Below, one piece after another: positions 1-7,686 of a stretch of DNA of 21,630 nucleotides. The notes under the pieces were generated by a model. It saw nothing but the letters and a program-made list of their open reading frames with translations, was not told the origin of the DNA and ran no database searches. How positions within the stretch are numbered: position 1 is the stretch's first letter; every line of letters starts with the position of its first letter. Source of the DNA: Bacillota bacterium (GTDB lineage: Bacteria; Bacillota; Clostridia; Christensenellales; UMGS416); contig JAEYYW010000115.1 of NCBI GenBank assembly GCA_023428265.1, positions 1 to 21,630 on the forward strand, written 5' to 3'. The position numbers and the translations under genes were made by a program.

Positions 1-300
1 TATATCAATAATCATTACGCCGAGAGGCTCACGTTGGAGGATGTGGCCAAGAAAAGCGGATACAGCAAGTATCACTTCGACCGGCTGTTTAAAAAGTATA
101 CAAACGAATCATTTTACCAATATCTGAATAGAATTCGGATCAGAAACGTAGAGCTGCTGCTGAAGGATTATGATGTATCTATCACAGAAGCGGCTCATAA
201 ATCCGGGTTTATGACATTATCTTCCTTCATAAGAATGTTCAAAATTTACCACAATTGCACGCCGTCTGAATACAGGAGCATGCATTGCAACAAGAGATAA
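1..300 (+). CDS. AraC-family transcriptional regulator, C-terminal end (5' truncated by window)
   Basis: The reading frame is open from base 1 and ends at TAA 298-300, so only the last 99 residues are present and the true start lies upstream. The visible part is the double helix-turn-helix DNA-binding domain of AraC/XylS proteins. A first HTH (LEDVAKKSGYSKYHFDRLFK) is followed by a linker helix (RIRNVELLLKD) and a second HTH (ITEAAHKSGFMTLSSFIRMFK), closing with the family's usual 'TPSEYR' end. AraC-type regulators commonly sit next to LplB/YtcP-type sugar importers and activate them in response to an oligosaccharide. The gene is followed by about 155 non-coding bases and then the importer genes, so local control of the transporter and perhaps of the hemicellulase operon is a reasonable inference. 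Its sensor domain is not visible. The gene is more AT-rich than the genes downstream. Confidence 0.93.
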   Translation, partial: YINNHYAERLTLEDVAKKSGYSKYHFDRLFKKYTNESFYQYLNRIRIRNVELLLKDYDVSITEAAHKSGFMTLSSFIRMFKIYHNCTPSEYRSMHCNKR

Positions 301-455
301 AGGATAATGAAATTGAGAAAGACCAAAATTGCCAATTTTCGTCGATCGCAACAATTCGAAAGAACATGACAACATTTCAGTAGATAATTGTTGTGAAATG
401 CTCTAAATTGATGTGGACTGCTTAATATATATTGAATAGATATGAAGGTGAATGG
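301..455 (+). promoter_or_regulatory. Intergenic region before sugar importer, with nested inverted repeats (candidate operator)
   Basis: This AT-rich gap separates the regulator from the importer. It contains two overlapping inverted repeats: ACAACA (369-374) with TGTTGT (389-394), and CATTTCA (373-379) with TGAAATG (394-400). Such symmetry 60-90 bases before a start codon is compatible with a regulator binding site. A plausible but weak promoter follows, with TTGATG at 408-413 and AT-rich sequence (TAATATATATTGAAT) at 423-437. I could not settle the exact -10. The repeats are seen directly; the regulatory role is inference. Confidence 0.4.
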
Positions 456-1376
456 ATGAAGGCACTACGCGGAGGCAAAAGGTGGCTCTCTACACAAAAG
501 TTTTTGGTGATCTTGCCATTTATGGCATTGGTCTTCCTGTTCTCTTATTTCCCCCTGTATGGGTGGATTTATACATTCTTTGATTATAAACCGCCGATTC
601 CTTTCTCCCAGTCGGAGTATGTGGGGTTGCGCTGGTTTCAATATCTGTTTGGCAATGCAACCAGAATCCAGCTGTTGTGGCAAGTTTTGAAAAATACCTT
701 TGCAATCAGCGGCCTGGGGGTGGCGTTCTCCTGGCTGCCCATGATCTTTGCAATTTTCCTCAATGAAGTCAAGAGCGTCCGTTACCGGAAGCTTGTGCAG
801 ACGGTGACGACGCTGCCCAACTTCATCAGCTGGGTGCTGGTTTTCTCCATCGCGTTTTCCATGTTCAGCAGCGACGGTATGGCAAACAGCCTCCTCAAGA
901 GCATGGGGTCAATCGAAAAGCCAATCCGTTTCCTGGAGAGTTCCAATAACGTATACGTATCCATGTGGGCCTGGTATACATGGAAGTCTCTTGGCTGGGC
1001 CGCCATTATGTATATTGCTGCCATCTCCGGGGTGGATGAGTCTCTCTATGAAGCCGCCAGGGTGGACGGCGCCCGCCGCATGCAGGTGATCTGGCATATC
1101 ACGATTCCGAGCCTGCTGCCCACCTACTTCGTCTTGCTGATGTTGCAAGTCGCAAGCTTCCTCAACAACGGCATGGAACAGTATTATGTGTTTCAGAACG
1201 CATTCAACAAAGAAACAATCCAGGTGCTGGACTTGTACGTTTACAACCTGATCGCCGGCGGCGGGAGCTACTCGTTGTCCGCAGGCATCAGCATGTTGAA
1301 GAGTATCATCAGCGTGGCTCTTCTGACGGTTGTCAACGGGTTGTCCAAATCACTCCGGGGGGAGAGCATTATATGA
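456..1376 (+). CDS. Carbohydrate ABC transporter permease, LplB family
   Basis: This inner-membrane subunit of an oligosaccharide importer is 306 residues, normal for the LplB/UgpA type. The ATG at 456 is chosen because AAGGTG (445-450) lies five bases upstream; an in-frame TTG at 432 has no such site. Hydrophobic segments begin at about residue 17 (FLVILPFMALVFLFSYF) and continue through about 85-102, 120-137, 170-192 and 217-235. The cytoplasmic EAA loop that contacts the ATPase is visible at about residues 199-215 (EAARVDGARR followed by the ITIP motif). Its stop overlaps the next permease start (ATGA at 1373-1376), indicating translational coupling. No ATPase gene lies nearby, as is common for this class, which borrows a shared MsmX/UgpC-type ATPase. 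The substrate is inferred from the neighbouring xylosidases to be arabinoxylo- or xylo-oligosaccharide. Confidence 0.93.
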   Translation: MKALRGGKRWLSTQKFLVILPFMALVFLFSYFPLYGWIYTFFDYKPPIPFSQSEYVGLRWFQYLFGNATRIQLLWQVLKNTFAISGLGVAFSWLPMIFAIFLNEVKSVRYRKLVQTVTTLPNFISWVLVFSIAFSMFSSDGMANSLLKSMGSIEKPIRFLESSNNVYVSMWAWYTWKSLGWAAIMYIAAISGVDESLYEAARVDGARRMQVIWHITIPSLLPTYFVLLMLQVASFLNNGMEQYYVFQNAFNKETIQVLDLYVYNLIAGGGSYSLSAGISMLKSIISVALLTVVNGLSKSLRGESII

Positions 1377-2308
1377 GCACGAAAATCTTACATCCCAGGA
1401 AGAACAGAATCAGGATGGACAGCGGCCCCGGAGACATGCTGATCACGGTGCTGACATACACGCTGTTCGGTCTGTTCGCCTTGATATGCGTGTATCCCTT
1501 CTACTATATCTTCATCAATACGATCAGTGCCAATGACCTGAGCAAAAACGGAGAAATCATCTTTTTCCCCAGGGGCATTCACCTGGAGAACTATATCAAT
1601 GTCTTTAAGGTCCAGGGCCTTTGGGACGCGACGTTCATCTCCATTTCCAGGACGCTGATCGGCACGGTGCTGACAGTGGTTGCTTCTGCCTTCCTGGGCT
1701 TCATGTTCACACAGGAAGATATGTGGGCCAGGAAGTTCTGGTATCGGTTCACGGTCATTACGATGTACTTCAACGCAGGCATCATCCCCTGGTTCCTCAC
1801 GATGAAGGCAATAGGCCTGACGAACAACTTCCTGGCCTATATTCTGCCGGCCATCGTTTCGCCGTTCTTCATCATCCTGGTCAAGACATATGTGGAATCC
1901 ACCCCGAGGGAGTTGCAGCAAGCTGCTGAAATCGACGGCGCAGGGTTTATGACATTCTTCTTCATGATCATGCTGCCTCTGATCCAGCCAATTTTGGCCA
2001 CGGTTGCTATCTTTGCCGCGGTTGGCCAGTGGAACTCGTTTCAGGACACGCTTCTGCTGATGACTGAGCCGAAACTCAACAGCCTGCAGTTTGTTTTGTA
2101 TCAATACATCAACCAGGCAAACTCGCTGGCGACCATGCTCAACAACCAAAGCTCCCAGATGGCAATGGCTGCGCTCTCCAAGAAACAGACGACCACCTCT
2201 GTGCGCATGACCGTCACAATCATCGTGGTTCTGCCGATCATCATGGTCTATCCTCTGTTCCAGAGGTTCTTTATCAAGGGCATCATGATCGGCGCAGTAA
2301 AGGGATAA
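1373..2308 (+). CDS. Carbohydrate ABC transporter permease, YtcP/LplC family
   Basis: This is the second membrane subunit of the importer, 311 residues, forming a heterodimeric channel with the preceding permease. The start ATG overlaps the upstream stop and follows a GGGGAGAG ribosome site. Transmembrane stretches are visible at about residues 24-50, 92-112, 125-145, 155-172, 195-215 and near the C terminus (about 282-300). The EAA-type loop is at about 180-191 (ELQQAAEIDGAG), slightly divergent from the textbook EAA as usual for YtcP proteins. The C terminus ends in the family's characteristic pattern 'QRFFIKGIMIGAVKG'. Order and coupling with the LplB-like gene and the lipoprotein binding protein match the LplABC-type arrangement seen in Firmicutes. 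Confidence 0.94.
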   Translation: MSTKILHPRKNRIRMDSGPGDMLITVLTYTLFGLFALICVYPFYYIFINTISANDLSKNGEIIFFPRGIHLENYINVFKVQGLWDATFISISRTLIGTVLTVVASAFLGFMFTQEDMWARKFWYRFTVITMYFNAGIIPWFLTMKAIGLTNNFLAYILPAIVSPFFIILVKTYVESTPRELQQAAEIDGAGFMTFFFMIMLPLIQPILATVAIFAAVGQWNSFQDTLLLMTEPKLNSLQFVLYQYINQANSLATMLNNQSSQMAMAALSKKQTTTSVRMTVTIIVVLPIIMVYPLFQRFFIKGIMIGAVKG

Positions 2309-2324
2309 CAATGCAAATTGTTAT
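2305..2324 (+). promoter_or_regulatory. 8-bp stem with GCAA tetraloop between permease and binding-protein genes
   Basis: ATAACAAT (2305-2312) and ATTGTTAT (2317-2324) are perfect complements around a four-base GCAA loop, a GNRA-type tetraloop. The element overlaps the permease stop codon (2306-2308) and lies just before the AAAGGAG ribosome site of the binding-protein gene. The stem is AT-rich and has no T-run, so it is not a classical terminator. A 5' mRNA stabiliser, a processing site or a protein operator are all possible. Confidence 0.5.
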
Positions 2325-2348
2325 AAATCAAAAAAAGGAGATTTTGGC

Positions 2349-4124
2349 ATGAAAAAGGCAACCAAACTGTTCGTGCTGCTGGTGGCAATCGCCATGATGG
2401 CCTCCGGCTTGCTGACTGGCTGCACGAAGACCACCCCGGTGCCCACGCAAGCTCCTGCCACCGATGCCCCGGCGAAGACCGATGCCGCGGCAACAGAGCC
2501 CGCGGTGAGCACTCCTGCTGAAGAGCTCACGCTCGACATCTTCGACAACGCCGCCAACTACCAGGGTGAGCAGCCCGGCTGGTTTGCTGTGGTTGTGAAG
2601 AACAAGTTCAACCTGAAGCTGAACATCCTGGCCCCGCAGGTTTCCGGTGACCAGCTGTATCAGACCAGGGCTGCCGCCGGCAACCTGGGCGACATTGTGA
2701 TCATCGACAACGCCCAGTGGGTTGACTGCATCGAAGCCGGTCTGGTCGTTGACCTGACGGACATCCTGCCGAAGACCGCGAACCTGAGCAAGTACATGAA
2801 TCACTTCACGGGCTTCAACAAGTCCTTCGAAGTTACGAAGGGCAAGATCTTCGGCATGCCGGACTTCATCGCCGACACATCGCCGACGACCTTCTCTGAG
2901 ACCCAGCCCTACTCCAGCCCTGAGCTGTATTGGCCCTACTACAAGGAAATCGGCATGCCCGAGATCAAGGACCTGAACGGCCTGCTGGACGTGCTGGACC
3001 AGATCCAGAAGCTCCACCCCACCACCAAGGACGGCAAGCCCTCCATCCCGATCACAATCTGGAAGGACTGGGACACCAACTACATGGAAGCTGCCTGCTG
3101 GATCGGCCAGTGGTATGGCTACCAGTGCGACAACACGATGAGCTCCATCCAGCTCGGCTCCGATGGTGACATCATTCAGATGTCTGACGACAAGTCTTCC
3201 TACAAGAAGGCCCTGCAGTTCCTGTTCGACGCCAACCAGAGGGGCTTGCTCGACCAGGACGGCGCTTCCCAGCAGTGGATGGACGTCAACGCCAAGTACA
3301 CCAACGGTCAGGTCAACCTGATGTGGTACACCTGGTCCAGAGGCTTCTACAACTCCGTTGACAAGGCAAGGAACGGCGACGGCTGGATCGTGATCCCGAT
3401 CAGCGATCTGAACATCAGCCAGCCCGGTGACGCTTACTACGGCCAGAGCAGGGTGTGGTGCCTGGGCTCCAAGGCCAAGGATCCCGACAGGACGATGGAA
3501 TTCATGGACTGGCTGAACAGCCCCGAGGCCATGCGCTATCGTGAGGCCGGCATCGAAGGCTTCACCTATGAGAAGGCCCCCAACGGCAAGACCTTCCAGT
3601 ATACCGAGCTCGGTTGGAACGCTTTCACGAACAACACTCCTGTGCCTGCTGAGTTGGGCGGCGGCGGATACCAGGATGGTATCAGCGCGATCAACACCTG
3701 CATCATGGGCGGCTTCGTGATCGATCCTGACACCGGTGAATTCTACAACCCGAACTACTGGTCCATCGAAGTGGAAAAGAACAAGAACACGCTGACCAAC
3801 GAATGGTCTGCCCGGTTCGGCGGCGCTGCCAACCCGACCGAGTACTTCCTGAAGAACAACATGATGAAGGTCACCCCCCAGGTCAACGCTGACCTCGGTG
3901 TGGACTCATCCGACATCAAGACGATCCGCAGCCAGTGCGCTCAGATCCTGAAGGACACATCCTGGAAGATGTGCTACGCCAAGGATCAGGCTGAGTTCGA
4001 CAAGCTGTGGGCCGACATGAAGACCCAGCTTCAGGGTCTCGGCTGGGACGATCTGGTGAAGTTCGACACCGCCAAGGCTGAGAAGAAGGTCGCGCTGCGC
4101 AACGCGGCTCTGGCCGGCGAATAA
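2349..4124 (+). CDS. Extracellular solute-binding lipoprotein of sugar ABC importer (LplA-like)
   Basis: This cell-surface lipoprotein captures the oligosaccharide and delivers it to the two permeases encoded upstream. The 591-residue product starts with a lysine-rich n-region (MKKATK), a hydrophobic core and a lipobox ending LLTGC, making Cys25 the predicted lipidated residue. A Thr/Pro/Ala-rich linker follows to about residue 55, then a large type-1 periplasmic-binding-like domain rich in aromatic residues. Its length is typical of LplA/YtcQ proteins, which are longer than ordinary 420-residue binding proteins. The ribosome site AAAGGAG lies eight bases before ATG 2349. Codon choice looks strongly biased (CTG, ATC, GAC, AAG), as expected for an abundant protein. 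Stem-loops occur on both sides (2305-2324 and 4159-4192), consistent with separate control of its mRNA level. The sugar it binds is not readable from sequence and is inferred from the enzyme genes. Confidence 0.93.
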   Translation: MKKATKLFVLLVAIAMMASGLLTGCTKTTPVPTQAPATDAPAKTDAAATEPAVSTPAEELTLDIFDNAANYQGEQPGWFAVVVKNKFNLKLNILAPQVSGDQLYQTRAAAGNLGDIVIIDNAQWVDCIEAGLVVDLTDILPKTANLSKYMNHFTGFNKSFEVTKGKIFGMPDFIADTSPTTFSETQPYSSPELYWPYYKEIGMPEIKDLNGLLDVLDQIQKLHPTTKDGKPSIPITIWKDWDTNYMEAACWIGQWYGYQCDNTMSSIQLGSDGDIIQMSDDKSSYKKALQFLFDANQRGLLDQDGASQQWMDVNAKYTNGQVNLMWYTWSRGFYNSVDKARNGDGWIVIPISDLNISQPGDAYYGQSRVWCLGSKAKDPDRTMEFMDWLNSPEAMRYREAGIEGFTYEKAPNGKTFQYTELGWNAFTNNTPVPAELGGGGYQDGISAINTCIMGGFVIDPDTGEFYNPNYWSIEVEKNKNTLTNEWSARFGGAANPTEYFLKNNMMKVTPQVNADLGVDSSDIKTIRSQCAQILKDTSWKMCYAKDQAEFDKLWADMKTQLQGLGWDDLVKFDTAKAEKKVALRNAALAGE

Positions 4125-4158
4125 TCCTGAGTTGAACCAAAACACCGACATGTGAAAC

Positions 4159-4192
4159 GGAGGGGTATGTATTTTCGGATACATACCCCTCC
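4159..4192 (+). terminator. Perfect 14-bp hairpin after binding-protein gene (partial terminator or mRNA stabiliser)
   Basis: GGAGGGGTATGTAT (4159-4172) pairs perfectly with 4179-4192 around a six-base TTTCGG loop. It starts 34 bases after the binding-protein stop. There is no T-run behind it (TATTGCTG follows), so it is a poor intrinsic terminator. It more likely blocks 3' exonucleases or causes partial termination, giving more binding-protein mRNA than downstream enzyme mRNA. No convincing new promoter is visible before the GH39 gene at 4243. Confidence 0.7.
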
Positions 4193-4242
4193 TATTGCTG
4201 AAATCCATTTGCGAAACAACTTATTGCTTTTGAGGGTTTGAG

Positions 4243-5754
4243 ATGAGTAAAGAGATCATAGTCCCTGTTTCCGGCAAAGCTTTTCAGAATAACGCGACTG
4301 TTTGCGTCGGCACCGGGCGGATGGGCCTTGCGTTGCAAAAGGAATACACCGACCATTTGAAACTGGTGCAGGAGACAATTCGTTTCCGCTATATCCGCGG
4401 GCACGGTTTGTTTTGTGATGATGTTGGGATCTATCGTGAGGTTGAGCTGGACGGAGAGACCCGCCCGTTTTATAACTTCACCTATCTGGACCGGATCATG
4501 GACTCCTATCTGGAGCAGGGCATCCGCCCGTTCCTGGAGTTGGGATTCATGCCGGAGAAGCTGAAAACCGGCGAGCAAGCGGTTTTCTATTGGAAAGGAA
4601 ATGTGACCCCTCCCGTTTCCTATGAGAAATGGGCGGAGCTTGTATTCAATACACTGGAGCACCTGATCGATCGATATGGCAGGGAAGAGGTGGTCACCTG
4701 GCCGGTCGAGGTGTGGAACGAGCCCAACATCCCCTTCTGGGCCGGCACAATGGAGGAGTATTTCACACTCTATGATTACTCCGCCAAGGCCGTAAAGAAA
4801 GCGGACCCCCGCATCCAGGTGGGCGGGCCGTCCATTTGTGGTGTCGAGGTGGAGAAATGGCTCACCTCCTTCTTTGAGTATTGCATCCATAACAATTCGC
4901 CGCTGGATTTCATCACCCGCCACTGCTACACCGCCAATCAGCCCACGAAGCGCGGCGAATACCTCTACCACACGCTGCGGGGCCCCGCCCGTATGATTGA
5001 GGAGCTCAAGGAAACCCGTGAAATCATGTCCCGGTATCCCCAAATTGCCGGCATGCCGCTGCACATCACAGAGTTCAACAGCTCCTATGTGCCGATCTGC
5101 CCGGCTCACGACACGGATTTCCACGCCGCCTATATCGCCAGGATCCTCAGCGAAGCCGGTGAATACGCAGACTCCTATTCTTATTGGACGTTCAGCGATG
5201 TGTTTGAGGAAATGGACGTGCCCAAGTCGGTGTTCCACGGCGGGTTTGGTCTTGTCGCGTTGGATTCGATCAAGAAGCCCACCTTCTATTCCTTTGAGTT
5301 TTTCTCAAAGGCCGGCAAGGAGTTGCTGTATCGCGACGAAAACCTGATCGTCACCAGGGATGAGGGCCGTTATGTGATTATCGGCTGGAATTGGCACGAC
5401 ATGCTCGACCACAAGCCCGCGCCGGATCAGAACTACACCCTCGTGCTGCCCTCCCTCGGCAAACAGGCGCTGCTGATCAAGAAGGAAGTGGGCGGCAAGC
5501 ACGCCAACCCGCTGCAGACCTGGAGCAATATGGGCAAGCCGCGCACGCTGAACAAGGCCCAGCGGGCAACCCTGCAAGCCGCTGCCGAACCGCTGCAGAC
5601 CGACGCGAAGCTCCGGGAGGAAAACGGCGCATACAAAGTGGAAGTCAACATTCCCTGCAACCGCCTGTGCATGCTGGAGATCACGCCTGTGCATGATTTG
5701 ACTGATACCTATCTGGGATATAATGCGGAGGAATTTTATGGACTGGAAGACTGA
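4243..5754 (+). CDS. xynB: GH39 beta-xylosidase
   Basis: This retaining glycoside hydrolase removes xylose from the non-reducing end of xylo-oligosaccharides. The 503-residue length matches the GH39 xylosidase family (about 500). The (beta/alpha)8 barrel motifs are clear: 'RFRYIRGHGLF' near residue 47, the acid/base in VWNEPN (Glu160), and the nucleophile in HITEFN (Glu277). These are the numbers I recall for the Thermoanaerobacterium saccharolyticum XynB catalytic pair, so alignment is essentially gap-free to that point. A beta-sandwich tail follows. No signal peptide is visible, so the enzyme is probably cytoplasmic. The ribosome site GAGGG (4232-4236) is six bases before ATG 4243. The gene overlaps the next one by 17 bases, marking the start of a tight hemicellulase operon. 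Other GH39 activities (iduronidase, arabinosidase) are less likely given neighbours. Confidence 0.95.
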   Translation: MSKEIIVPVSGKAFQNNATVCVGTGRMGLALQKEYTDHLKLVQETIRFRYIRGHGLFCDDVGIYREVELDGETRPFYNFTYLDRIMDSYLEQGIRPFLELGFMPEKLKTGEQAVFYWKGNVTPPVSYEKWAELVFNTLEHLIDRYGREEVVTWPVEVWNEPNIPFWAGTMEEYFTLYDYSAKAVKKADPRIQVGGPSICGVEVEKWLTSFFEYCIHNNSPLDFITRHCYTANQPTKRGEYLYHTLRGPARMIEELKETREIMSRYPQIAGMPLHITEFNSSYVPICPAHDTDFHAAYIARILSEAGEYADSYSYWTFSDVFEEMDVPKSVFHGGFGLVALDSIKKPTFYSFEFFSKAGKELLYRDENLIVTRDEGRYVIIGWNWHDMLDHKPAPDQNYTLVLPSLGKQALLIKKEVGGKHANPLQTWSNMGKPRTLNKAQRATLQAAAEPLQTDAKLREENGAYKVEVNIPCNRLCMLEITPVHDLTDTYLGYNAEEFYGLED

Positions 5755-7648
5755 CGCCACCGCCATACTGCCCAGCGGCGAGCCCTTTGCTTTTTGGGAA
5801 GTGCCGCAGCAATATGATCGCGAGCTTCATGTGGACAACCAAAACCCGGCGGCCGATGACGGCAACGATGGATCCGCCGCCAAGCCATTCCGGACGATCA
5901 GCGCCGCAGCCCGTGTGGCCACACCGGGCACGCGGGTGCTGATCCACGCCGGCACCTATCGCGAGACGGTGCAGCCGGCCATGGGCGGCCTTGGCCCGGA
6001 GAAAATGATCAGCTACGAGGCGTTTGAGGGTGGGGAGGCCATCATCAAGGCCTCTGTGCCGGTAACCGAATTCAAGCCCAGTGTGGGCTGGCGGGCCACC
6101 CGCGGTTTTGACCGGTTCGCCCAGCCGCCGGAAAGCCTGAAGGTGTGGGAAATTGAGCTGAACCCTGAGGACTTTAAGGGCTACAACCCCTTCTGCGCCG
6201 TCAACATCCTGCATGACAGGCTGTTTATTGAGTATGACAAAACGGACATGACCACCTATCTGAACCGGCGCGGCATGGTTTTCATCGACGGCAAGCCGAT
6301 GAAACAGGTGGCGCTCTACAACCAGCTCGCCGACAGCGCCAACACCTATTGGGTGGAGTCCAACGGCCAGAAGGTGCACATCCGCCTGGAGGGCGACGCC
6401 GATCCCAAAGACCATGTGGTGGAACTGAGCAACCGCGAGCAGTGCTTCGCACCTAAGGTGCCTTTCCTGAACTACATCCGCGTGAAGGGCCTCACGCTGG
6501 CTCACGCCGCCACCGGTGCGCCCGTGCCGCAGCGCGGCTCTCTGTCCTGCTATCGGGGTCACCATTGGATCATTGAGGATTGTGTGATTGACTGGGCCAA
6601 CGGCACCGGCATTGACTGCGGAAACGAGTGCTGGCACCACACCTGGACGGAGGGCCAGGTGATCGGCTACACAGTGATCCGCCGCAACACCATTAAGGAT
6701 GTGGGCGTGTGCGGCATCGCCGGCATGTTTGTGAAAAACATCCTCGTGGAAGACAACATGATCGAGGGCACCGGCTGGCAGCGTATGGAGCTTTCCTGGG
6801 AGGCCGGCGGCATCAAGGTGCACAACTGTGAGGATTCGTTGATCCGCCGCAACGTGATCCGCCGCACCTACGGTTGTGACGCGTTGTGGATGGATGTGGC
6901 CAACCACAACAACCGCATCACCCAGAACCTGTTTGTGGATGGCATCAACTCCAGGGAGCATATCTTCATGGAGTGCACCCGCGACCAGGAAAACCTGATT
7001 GACAACAACATCATCTGGAACGTGGAAGGGCGCTTTGACAAGAGCAAGCTGCCTGCCGAACCAGGCTCCTCCGGCTGGTACAAGAACACCGAGCTGGACG
7101 TGCGCAACGGCTACGGCATCTATCTGGAGGGCACCGACCGGCTCCGCATCGTAAACAACCTGATCGGCAAATGCGAAAAGGCAGGCTATTTCGCCAAGGT
7201 GGTTGCGTTCCGCCTGGGCTTCACGCGGGGCGGCACCAGCAGGGAAAACAAGTTTTTCAACAACCTGTTTCACGACTGCGGTGAGGCGGCGATCATCCTG
7301 CCCAACGAGCACAATGAGGCGGAGGGCAATGTCTATTCCAGGATGCCGGCGGGCTATCTGCGGGTGATGTATCCGGAACCCGAGATGTGCCTTGACCTGC
7401 CCACCTGGCAGGAGTTCTGCGGGTTTGACCGCACCGGGGCTGTCTCTGACATGGACATTTCCGTGGACGGAGAGGCCATGACAATGGAAATCACCGTCAG
7501 CGGCGCAATCCCGGAGGTTGCGGCAGACAAGAAGGTTTCTACTGATTATTTTGGCTGCAGCCGCGGGGGGAAGAGTGTGGCAGGGCCCGTTGCGCTTGCC
7601 GGCGGAAAGCATTGCTTCAGCATTGACCCCAGGAAGCTCGCTCAGTGA
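5738..7648 (+). CDS. Right-handed beta-helix glycosidase, GH120-like (probable beta-xylosidase)
   Basis: The product is 636 residues, close to the GH120 xylosidase XylC (about 638 as I recall). ATG 5738 is preferred over ATG 5723 because GGAGG at 5727-5731 is correctly spaced for it. An N-terminal 'DGSAAKPFRTISAAARVATPGT' type DUF1565 stretch (about residues 44-66) leads into beta-helix coils with repeated 'I..N.I' rungs. The motif LWMD (Asp386), then IFMEC (Glu412) and LIDNN, resembles the LWLD...FVEV...LVDNN pattern of GH120, where Asp and Glu are nucleophile and acid/base. Here the pair is three residues further apart than I recall for XylC. No signal peptide is seen. It overlaps the xynB end by 17 bases, implying translational coupling and joint action on xylo-oligosaccharides. 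Another beta-helix family (GH141-like or a lyase) remains possible. Confidence 0.75.
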   Translation: MDWKTDATAILPSGEPFAFWEVPQQYDRELHVDNQNPAADDGNDGSAAKPFRTISAAARVATPGTRVLIHAGTYRETVQPAMGGLGPEKMISYEAFEGGEAIIKASVPVTEFKPSVGWRATRGFDRFAQPPESLKVWEIELNPEDFKGYNPFCAVNILHDRLFIEYDKTDMTTYLNRRGMVFIDGKPMKQVALYNQLADSANTYWVESNGQKVHIRLEGDADPKDHVVELSNREQCFAPKVPFLNYIRVKGLTLAHAATGAPVPQRGSLSCYRGHHWIIEDCVIDWANGTGIDCGNECWHHTWTEGQVIGYTVIRRNTIKDVGVCGIAGMFVKNILVEDNMIEGTGWQRMELSWEAGGIKVHNCEDSLIRRNVIRRTYGCDALWMDVANHNNRITQNLFVDGINSREHIFMECTRDQENLIDNNIIWNVEGRFDKSKLPAEPGSSGWYKNTELDVRNGYGIYLEGTDRLRIVNNLIGKCEKAGYFAKVVAFRLGFTRGGTSRENKFFNNLFHDCGEAAIILPNEHNEAEGNVYSRMPAGYLRVMYPEPEMCLDLPTWQEFCGFDRTGAVSDMDISVDGEAMTMEITVSGAIPEVAADKKVSTDYFGCSRGGKSVAGPVALAGGKHCFSIDPRKLAQ

Positions 7649-7686
7649 TCAAGAGCGTTTGATATTGAAAGGATGGAAACAGGCTT

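Noticed and set aside
4193..4242. Possible separate promoter for the GH39 operon (TTGCGA at 4209)
   Set aside because: No -10-like sequence occurs 16-18 bases downstream; the position is occupied by the GAGGG ribosome site. Read-through from the binding-protein gene is more likely.
5681..7612. Long open frame on the minus strand opposite the GH120-like gene (643 codons)
   Set aside because: It mirrors the coding gene codon by codon (a GC-rich shadow frame), has no recognisable domain, and lies opposite a gene with clear motifs and ribosome site.
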